Of a stretch of DNA of 6,980 nt, positions 1 through 4,437 are shown piece by piece. The translations under genes were made by a program, and so were the position numbers. The DNA comes from an uncultured Actinomycetes bacterium (GTDB taxonomy: Bacteria > Actinomycetota > Acidimicrobiia > Acidimicrobiales > Microtrichaceae). How positions within the stretch are numbered: position 1 is the first letter of the stretch; every line of letters begins with the position of its first letter. The stretch is taken from assembly GCA_903953195.1 (NCBI GenBank), contig CAJBIS010000156.1:1-6980 (forward strand), written 5' to 3'. Under the pieces are notes generated by a model. That model was not told where the DNA came from. It was given only the letters and a program-made list of their open reading frames with translations, and did no database searches.

Positions 1-202
1 CACACTTGTCGCGGCACAGCATGGTCAGCGGGATGAACACCTTCGGCGAGTAGGTGACCCGGTTGCCGAACGTGTCGTCACGGCGTCGCCTCGCCGCCAC
101 TCGCAACTCGTGTGCGTCCATCGATGCGACGTCGTTCGACGACGAGCCGCGCGACGACGAGCCGGGCGACGACGAGCCGGGCGATGACGTGTTCGGTGTC
201 AT
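1..202 (-). CDS. cofG: CofG / FbiC N-terminus (7,8-didemethyl-8-hydroxy-5-deazariboflavin synthase), partial
   Basis: This is the first 67 codons of a gene that leaves the window at base 1. Its frame encodes TYSPKVFIPLTMLCRDKC at residues 50-67, which matches the start of the radical-SAM core of CofG and of the CofG half of FbiC. Cys63 and Cys67 would be the first two cysteines of the CX3CX2C cluster motif; the third lies outside. The family makes the deazaflavin chromophore Fo of coenzyme F420 from a tyrosine-derived intermediate and the flavin-pathway pyrimidine. I chose the ATG at 202-200 because it overlaps the TGA of the upstream regulator (ATGA) and stays open into the conserved core. 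Residues 2-27 are then a Gly/Ser-rich, probably disordered tail. An in-frame ATG at 121-119 (Met28) is the alternative start; neither has a strong ribosome-binding site. Mycobacterial FbiC has a longer, different N-terminal segment before this motif. Whether a CofH domain follows cannot be seen. The family call is strong, the start less so. Confidence 0.86.
   Translation of the reverse strand, partial: MTPNTSSPGSSSPGSSSRGSSSNDVASMDAHELRVAARRRRDDTFGNRVTYSPKVFIPLTMLCRDKC
138..182. repeat. Three tandem 15-bp units encoding a Ser/Pro/Gly linker
   Basis: Units at 138-152, 153-167 and 168-182 read gacgacgagccgggc on the plus strand, with one substitution in the first; a degenerate fragment (gatgacg) follows at 183. 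On the minus strand they lie in the cofG frame and encode SPGSS, SPGSS and SRGSS. Because the unit is 15 bp, gain or loss of a copy would keep the frame. They sit just after the putative cofG start and before the conserved radical-SAM core. They could be an N-terminal tail, or untranslated spacer if Met28 is the true start. Confidence 0.85.
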
Positions 203-714
203 GCGGCCGATCCCGGTCCCGGACGGCTGACGATCGCGGTGGGTGGGAAGTCGACATCGCACGTGCGGCAGTGGAATCCGAGCTCCACATCGGTGCCGCA
301 CGGCTCGTGCACGAGGACGGTCGGTGGCCCGTCGTCGGCCAGCCACCGGTCACCCCAGTGCATGAGGGCGACGAGAATCGGGGAGAGTTCGATCCCCATC
401 GGTGTCAGGCGGTACTCGTCACGCGGCGGATGTTCCTGGTAGCGCCTGCGGTGGAGCACGCCGGCGTCCACGAGCTTCTTGAGGCGATCGGCGAGCACGG
501 CCCGCGGGATGCCCAGATCGCGCCGGAGCTCATCGAATCGGCGCAGTCCCCGGAACGCGTCCCGCAGGATGAGGATCGTCCAGCGGTCACCGATGATCTC
601 CAGTGAGCGGGCGATCGAACACGGCGCCTCGAGGTCGTCCTCGGTGTCGCGTCCCGTCGGCTCCGACGGCTGCTCGGTGCGGGCACGACTGCTGCTGGTG
701 CTGGTGCGGCTCAC
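199..714 (-). CDS. HxlR-family winged-helix transcriptional regulator
   Basis: This 171-aa DNA-binding protein has a complete HxlR domain at about residues 32-123. It begins with PCSIARSLEIIGDRW (conserved Cys32), continues with the recognition-helix region around RFDELRRDLGIPRAVLADRL (60-79), and ends with the wing segment RYQEHPPRDEYRLTP (91-105). HxlR proteins act as dimers on palindromic sites, and in several members (for example YodB) the N-terminal cysteine senses electrophiles or oxidants; Cys32 is in that position, but sensing here is inference. A C-terminal Cys139/His148/Cys149/Cys152 cluster could bind metal. The first 31 residues form a Ser/Thr-rich extension. The start is a GTG at 714-712. 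No ribosome-binding site is visible, but a promoter is spaced to begin transcription at or beside that GTG. Its TGA overlaps the ATG of the F420 gene, so the two are probably co-translated. The target genes are unknown; autoregulation and control of the F420 gene are the obvious candidates. Confidence 0.93.
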   Translation of the reverse strand: MSRTSTSSSRARTEQPSEPTGRDTEDDLEAPCSIARSLEIIGDRWTILILRDAFRGLRRFDELRRDLGIPRAVLADRLKKLVDAGVLHRRRYQEHPPRDEYRLTPMGIELSPILVALMHWGDRWLADDGPPTVLVHEPCGTDVELGFHCRTCDVDFPPTAIVSRPGPGSAA

Positions 715-722
715 GGGAACCG

Positions 723-751
723 ACCGTAGCTGGGTTCGGATTCCGAACCAA
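723..751 (-). promoter_or_regulatory. Candidate promoter of the HxlR regulator gene
   Basis: Read on the minus strand there is a TTGGTT -35-like hexamer (plus bases 746-751), a 17-bp spacer, and a TACGGT -10 that fits the actinobacterial TANNNT pattern (plus bases 723-728). Eight bases separate the -10 from the GTG, so transcription should begin at, or one base before, the start codon. That gives a leaderless or nearly leaderless mRNA and explains the missing Shine-Dalgarno. The spacer is almost filled by the first palindrome, as expected for steric repression. Confidence 0.6.
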
Positions 752-769
752 GTCGGTTCGGAATCCGAA
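733..769. promoter_or_regulatory. Two palindromic operator candidates upstream of the HxlR gene
   Basis: Palindrome 1 (733-749) is GGTTCGGATTCCGAACC, with perfect 8-bp arms around base 741. Palindrome 2 (757-769) is TTCGGAATCCGAA, with perfect 6-bp arms around base 763. They share the core TTCGGA-N-TCCGAA. Their centres are 22 bp apart, about two helical turns, so two dimers could bind on the same DNA face. Site 1 lies between the -35 and -10 of the candidate promoter and site 2 just upstream of the -35. I saw no other copy of the core in the window. Binding by the adjacent HxlR protein (autorepression) is the simplest reading but is inferred. Confidence 0.72.
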
Positions 770-782
770 TGGACTGGATGGT

Positions 783-2765
783 TCAGCCGTCGGTGAGGAG
801 ACCGGCGGCGGCTGAGCGCACGTGCTCCGGAGTGATCCCGAGCTCACGCAGCACGACGTCACCCGGGGCGGAGGCTCCGAATCGGTCGATGCCGACGCAC
901 GCATCGGCGTACCGCTCCCACCCGGTCGTGACGCCCGCCTCGACCGACACCGTCGGCACCGATCGCGGCAGCACGCTGTCGCGGTACGCCGCGTCCTGAG
1001 CCGCGAACAGCTCCCAGCTCGGCAGCGACACGACGCGCACCGAGCGCCCCTCGGCGGCGAGCAGCGCCGCCGCGTCGAGCGCCACGGCCACCTCGGTGCC
1101 CGTGCCGACGAGCACGACGTCCGGGGCGTCGGCGTCGAGCACCGAGTAGCCACCGCGCGCCACGCCGTCAGCGGCTCGTTCGGCGGAGTTCGGCAGCGTC
1201 GGTGTGCCCTGTCGGGAGAGGATCATGGCGATCGGCCCGGTGCCGTCGACGGCCAGACGCCAGGCCGCCGCGGTCTCGTTGCCGTCGGCCGGGCGGATCA
1301 CCGTGAGATCGGGGATGAGCCGCAGCGACATCACCTGCTCGATCGGCTGGTGCGTGGGTCCGTCCTCGCCGACGCCGACCGAGTCGTGCGTCCACACGAA
1401 CACGCACTTGGAGCGCGACAACGCGGCGAGGCGCACGGCGCCACGCATGTAGTCGCTGAAGACCAGGAACGTCCCGGCCACCGGGAGCACGCCGCCGTGG
1501 TCGGCAGCGCCGACGAGGATCGCGCCCATGGCGTGCTCGCGGATGCCGAAGTGGATCTGCTCGCCATCTGGCTGCTCGGCGCTGAGCACCGGCTGGCCGG
1601 GGAGCTCCGTTCCCGTGTTGCCGATCAGGTCGGCGGCGCCGGCGATGAGCCCGGGTACGCCGCCGATCATGGCGGTCACGCACTTCTGAGAGGCCTGACG
1701 AGTGGCCGGCTTGTCGTCGGCGCCGAAGGTGGGGAGCGCGTCAGCCCAGCCGGGGAGTCCGCCGCCGGCGAGGCCGGCATCCCACTCCGCCTCGCGGCCG
1801 CCGAGGGCCACGCGCGAGCGCTGCTCCCAGTCCTCGCGCTGCACGGTGCCGCGGGTCCCGGCGGCGCGGTACATCGCCAGCACCTCGTCGGGCACGTAGA
1901 AGGTCTCGTCGGCAGGAATCCCCATGACCTCCTTGGTCCGACGGATCGCCTCGTCGTCGAAGGCCAGACCGTGGGCCGCCGGGTCGTCGGTGTGATCCGG
2001 CGACGGCGACGCGATGTGGCTGCGCACGATCACGAGCGAGGGCCGGTCCTCGACGGCGCGGGCCTCGAGCAGGGCGGTCTCGAGCGCGTCCAGCTCCTCG
2101 GCGACCTCACCGATCTCCAGGACGTGCCAACCGTAGGAGCGGAAGCGGGCGGCAGCGTCGTCGCTCAGCGCGAGCTCGGTCGGGCCATCGATCGAGATGT
2201 GGTTGTCGTCGTAGACGTAGTTGAGGCGACCGAGGCCCAGGTGGCCGGCGAGCGACGCGGCCTCGTGACTGATGCCCTCCTCGAGATCACCGTCCGAGAC
2301 GAACGCCCAGATGTGGTGGTCGCAGACATCGGGACCGAATCTCGCCCGCAGGTTCTGCTCGGCGATCGCCATCCCGACCCCGTTGGCGAACCCCTGACCG
2401 AGGGGGCCGGTGGTCACCTCGATCCCGGTGGTGTGCCCGCGCTCCGGGTGGCCCGGCGTCAGCGAGCCCCACTGCCGGAACTCCTCGAGATCGCTGAGTT
2501 CGAGTCCGTAGCCGGTGAGGTAGAGCATCACGTACTGCAGGATCGAGGCGTGCCCACAGCTCAGGATGAAGCGATCACGGTCGGCCCAGTGCGGCGCCGA
2601 CGCGTCGTACCGCATGACCCGGGTCCACAGGACGTGCGCCAGCGGTGCGAGCGACATCGCCGTGCCCTGGTGCCCCGAGTTGGCCTTGCGTGGGGCGTCC
2701 ATGGCCAGCCCTCGGATCACGTCGATCCCGAGCTGCTGGAGTGCCAGGTCTGGTGAGTCAGTCAT
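783..2765 (-). CDS. tkt: Transketolase
   Basis: This is a complete 660-aa cytosolic, thiamine-diphosphate-dependent enzyme. It moves two-carbon ketol units between sugar phosphates in the non-oxidative pentose phosphate pathway. The domain order is standard: ThDP/pyrophosphate-binding half (about 1-320), pyrimidine-binding half (about 350-520) and C-terminal domain (about 540-655). Visible key residues by E. coli-type alignment are His32, His72, His106, the metal/ThDP motif SDGD at 157-160 with Asn188, His265, Arg356, Glu410 in GIREHAMGA, His460, DGPTHQP at 468-474, and Arg518 in SRQG. Length is normal. The ATG at 2765 follows AGAAGGA by five bases, so the start is secure. Two departures from consensus are GHQG instead of GHPG at 31-34, and ADLIGNTGT at 378-386 where the usual motif has a substrate-phosphate-contacting Ser. 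No transaldolase gene is adjacent. Its stop lies 68 bp before the HxlR gene on the same strand. Confidence 0.97.
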   Translation of the reverse strand: MTDSPDLALQQLGIDVIRGLAMDAPRKANSGHQGTAMSLAPLAHVLWTRVMRYDASAPHWADRDRFILSCGHASILQYVMLYLTGYGLELSDLEEFRQWGSLTPGHPERGHTTGIEVTTGPLGQGFANGVGMAIAEQNLRARFGPDVCDHHIWAFVSDGDLEEGISHEAASLAGHLGLGRLNYVYDDNHISIDGPTELALSDDAAARFRSYGWHVLEIGEVAEELDALETALLEARAVEDRPSLVIVRSHIASPSPDHTDDPAAHGLAFDDEAIRRTKEVMGIPADETFYVPDEVLAMYRAAGTRGTVQREDWEQRSRVALGGREAEWDAGLAGGGLPGWADALPTFGADDKPATRQASQKCVTAMIGGVPGLIAGAADLIGNTGTELPGQPVLSAEQPDGEQIHFGIREHAMGAILVGAADHGGVLPVAGTFLVFSDYMRGAVRLAALSRSKCVFVWTHDSVGVGEDGPTHQPIEQVMSLRLIPDLTVIRPADGNETAAAWRLAVDGTGPIAMILSRQGTPTLPNSAERAADGVARGGYSVLDADAPDVVLVGTGTEVAVALDAAALLAAEGRSVRVVSLPSWELFAAQDAAYRDSVLPRSVPTVSVEAGVTTGWERYADACVGIDRFGASAPGDVVLRELGITPEHVRSAAAGLLTDG

Positions 2766-2770
2766 CGCGG

Positions 2771-2801
2771 TCCTTCTGGTGGCAGTGGCGGCACGATGGT
2801 A
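2771..2801 (-). promoter_or_regulatory. Transketolase ribosome-binding site and possible -10 element
   Basis: On the minus strand AGAAGGA (plus bases 2771-2777) sits five bases before the transketolase ATG and is the strongest Shine-Dalgarno in the window. Further upstream TACCAT (plus 2796-2801) fits a TANNNT -10 and would give a short leader, but no convincing -35 accompanies it. The 67-bp gap after the FIST gene could hold a dedicated promoter, or simply be a leader within a longer transcript. Confidence 0.5.
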
Positions 2802-2832
2802 GCGAAGCCGGGATCACCCTCCCGACGCCGAC

Positions 2833-3981
2833 TCAGAACAGGACGCTGACGGCGGTGAAGCCGTGGAGGTGGGACCGTCCGCCGACCGGCCCGAGCTCGC
2901 CGGCACAGAACATCCCGGCGAGCGGGGCGCCGTCGGTCGCCTCACTGATGAGCGCGGCGTCGTGGTCCGGGTGACCGAACAATCGGCTGCCGCGACCGTT
3001 GCACGTGAACACCAGCGTGCCCGCCACCGGCCGGTCGACGGTGGCGAGCGCGTCACGCAGGTCGTCGTCGGCCGCTGCGGCGTCGCGGACCTGGAACTGC
3101 ACCGTGGCCCCCAGCTCGACGGCGTCGCCGACGACCACCGCTCGCCGGTCCGGATCGGCGCCGAGCACCCCGCGCATGAGGAAGTCACCGCGCCGGAACT
3201 CGCTGCGGTGCTCGTCGATCACGACGCCGAGATGCAGCCCGGCCGCGGCGCGCCGGCGGGTCTCGGGTGGCAGCGACTCGAGCAGATTCCGCACGTGGTC
3301 GAGTGCCGGCTCCCCGGCGAGCGACGTGATGACGTTGCCCTCCACCGACGTGACCGCCACGGGCCTGCCGATCGGTTCGCAGCCCTGCGCGACGAGCGTC
3401 GTCGGCTCGGTGGGCGACTCGATCACGACACCGACGGCACCGTCACGGTGCAGCACACCGTCGAGGACCAGACGGTTGCCACCGGGAGCGTTCGCCGCGG
3501 ACGCACATCCTCCCGCGACGGGCACGCCCGGGTGTCGCGACTCGAGCCCGACGAGCACGCGATCGACGGGCGACGTGAACGGATCAGCGAGCACCACCAA
3601 CGTCGATCCCGGCGCCACCTGGTCGGGCAGCCCGTCGATGGCGAGTGCACCGGTGGCCGGGTCGAACGTCGACCGGAACGTGCGGCACCGCGCACCCCAG
3701 AGGGCGAACATCGACACCGCGCCGACCTGCTCGGCCTCGCGGGCACCGCCGAGCACCGAGACCGCCGTGGCGCCGATCATCGTGACCGGATGCAGGAGTT
3801 CCGTCGTGGCGGCGACGATGTCGTCGAGCGCCCCGACGAGCGGTGCCGTGCAGAACACGGCCACCAGATCCGGTGGTCTCGGCTCCGGCAGCAACGCGCT
3901 GCGATCGAGCAGCTCGCCGATGCACTCGCCGACGGCGGCCGACGGAACCGGATGCTCGGAGAGTGCCGCCGCGGTGAGCAC
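2833..3981 (-). CDS. FIST_N/FIST_C domain protein (putative small-ligand sensor)
   Basis: This 382-aa protein has the FIST_N fold at about residues 35-200, with GGCASAANAPGG at 157-168. FIST_C follows at about 200-368, with GCEPIGRP at 200-207, FLMRGVLGADP at 267-277, CNGRG at 327-331 and the diagnostic FCAGELGPVGG at 358-368, then LHGFTAVSVLF at the end. FIST domains are proposed sensors of small ligands such as amino acids. This copy is stand-alone, with no kinase, cyclase or chemoreceptor module attached. I start it at the GTG 3981-3979, 7 bp after the upstream stop and with GGAG about ten bases before it. The frame stays open to an ATG at 4038, but that would overlap the preceding gene by 50 bp and add residues unlike the family. 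No signal peptide or membrane segment is seen, so it is probably cytosolic. Its partner is unknown; the tight spacing suggests an operon with the small gene upstream. Confidence 0.9.
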   Translation of the reverse strand: MLTAAALSEHPVPSAAVGECIGELLDRSALLPEPRPPDLVAVFCTAPLVGALDDIVAATTELLHPVTMIGATAVSVLGGAREAEQVGAVSMFALWGARCRTFRSTFDPATGALAIDGLPDQVAPGSTLVVLADPFTSPVDRVLVGLESRHPGVPVAGGCASAANAPGGNRLVLDGVLHRDGAVGVVIESPTEPTTLVAQGCEPIGRPVAVTSVEGNVITSLAGEPALDHVRNLLESLPPETRRRAAAGLHLGVVIDEHRSEFRRGDFLMRGVLGADPDRRAVVVGDAVELGATVQFQVRDAAAADDDLRDALATVDRPVAGTLVFTCNGRGSRLFGHPDHDAALISEATDGAPLAGMFCAGELGPVGGRSHLHGFTAVSVLF

Positions 3982-3988
3982 GGTCAGA

Positions 3989-4387
3989 TCACTCCGACAC
4001 TGGTTCGAGGAGCGTGTACGGCACGACGATGGGGTCACCCTGGTCGATGCGACAGCGGGCCTCGATCGTTCCGGGTTCGTCGAAGGTCAGCTCGGCCTGG
4101 ACCAGCTGTCGGGTGAACCGGCCCGGCTCGACGGTGACCGGGGCGACGTTGCGCGCCACCTCCTCGCCGTCGCGGTCGAAGACCACCTCGAGCACACCGG
4201 ATCCCACATCGCCGGGAGCGCACCGGATCAGGACCACCAGGTGCGGCGTGATCGTGACGGGAAACGGTGTGGGAGCCGGAGCCGAGAACTGGATGCCCCG
4301 CAGGTCGATCCGGGTGGCCGGACCGGGAACCTGACGCATCTCGATCTCGTCGATGAAGAGTGCGGCGACGATCTGCACGGCGGGCAT
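3989..4387 (-). CDS. Conserved-looking 132-aa protein of unknown function
   Basis: I do not recognise a named function. The sequence alternates short hydrophobic stretches with turns (MPAVQIVAALFIDEIEMRQV at 1-20, PHLVVLIRC near 48-56, VLEVVFDRDGEEVAR near 65-79, and a closing PIVVPYTLLEPV). This suggests a small beta-sandwich, loosely like the DUF6941 group, but that comparison is from memory and weak. There is no signal peptide, membrane helix or catalytic motif. I use the ATG at 4387-4385: further upstream this frame becomes an Arg/Pro-rich shadow of the divergent gene, so the real start cannot lie much earlier. No well-spaced ribosome-binding site is visible (GTAGG abuts the ATG). It is the first gene of the minus-strand series and ends 7 bp before the FIST gene, so the two are probably translated from one message. 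It is divergent from the CoA-ligase gene, with 50 bp between them. Confidence 0.82.
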   Translation of the reverse strand: MPAVQIVAALFIDEIEMRQVPGPATRIDLRGIQFSAPAPTPFPVTITPHLVVLIRCAPGDVGSGVLEVVFDRDGEEVARNVAPVTVEPGRFTRQLVQAELTFDEPGTIEARCRIDQGDPIVVPYTLLEPVSE

Positions 4388-4425
4388 CCTACGTCCGGCG
4401 CGCCGCCGGCCGGGACCGGGTTGCC

Positions 4426-4437
4426 TAGTGTGCTCGG
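4426..4437 (+). promoter_or_regulatory. -10 element for leaderless transcription of the CoA-ligase gene
   Basis: TAGTGT (4426-4431) fits the actinobacterial TANNNT -10. With the usual six bases between a -10 hexamer and the start point, transcription would begin at 4438, exactly the A of the ATG. No Shine-Dalgarno lies before that ATG, which agrees with a leaderless mRNA. No recognisable -35 is present in the GC-rich sequence 18-30 bp upstream. The whole 50-bp divergent spacer 4388-4437 must also serve the minus-strand gene, for which I could not find a convincing promoter. Confidence 0.55.

Noticed and set aside
112..606. Plus-strand frame of 164 codons opposite hxlR and cofG
   Set aside because: Its N-terminal SRATT repeats are just the 15-bp repeat read in another strand and frame, and the HxlR domain is clear on the minus strand.
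733..749. Palindrome 1 as an intrinsic terminator for transketolase, or as a LexA box
   Set aside because: As RNA it could form only a 6-bp stem with a 5-base loop and has no T-run after it. The LexA-type site has the half-sites in the opposite order (CGAAC then GTTCG). A promoter/operator explains the position better, though a weak terminator role cannot be excluded.
822..2756. A 644-codon plus-strand open frame almost exactly opposite transketolase
   Set aside because: It is rich in Arg, Gly, Val, His and Asp with no recognisable domain, as expected for the antisense of a high-GC gene whose third positions are G/C. Every transketolase catalytic motif is on the other strand.
3982..4038. An upstream ATG at 4038 as the FIST start
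   Set aside because: It would overlap the preceding gene by 50 bp and add a Ser/Arg-rich stretch unlike FIST N-termini. The GTG at 3981 gives a 7-bp gap and a usable GGAG.
4397..4413. GC-rich dyads (GGCGCGCC at 4397-4404, CCGGCCGG at 4406-4413) in the divergent spacer as operators
   Set aside because: Short GC-only palindromes are expected by chance at this base composition, and they share no core with each other or with any other site in the window.
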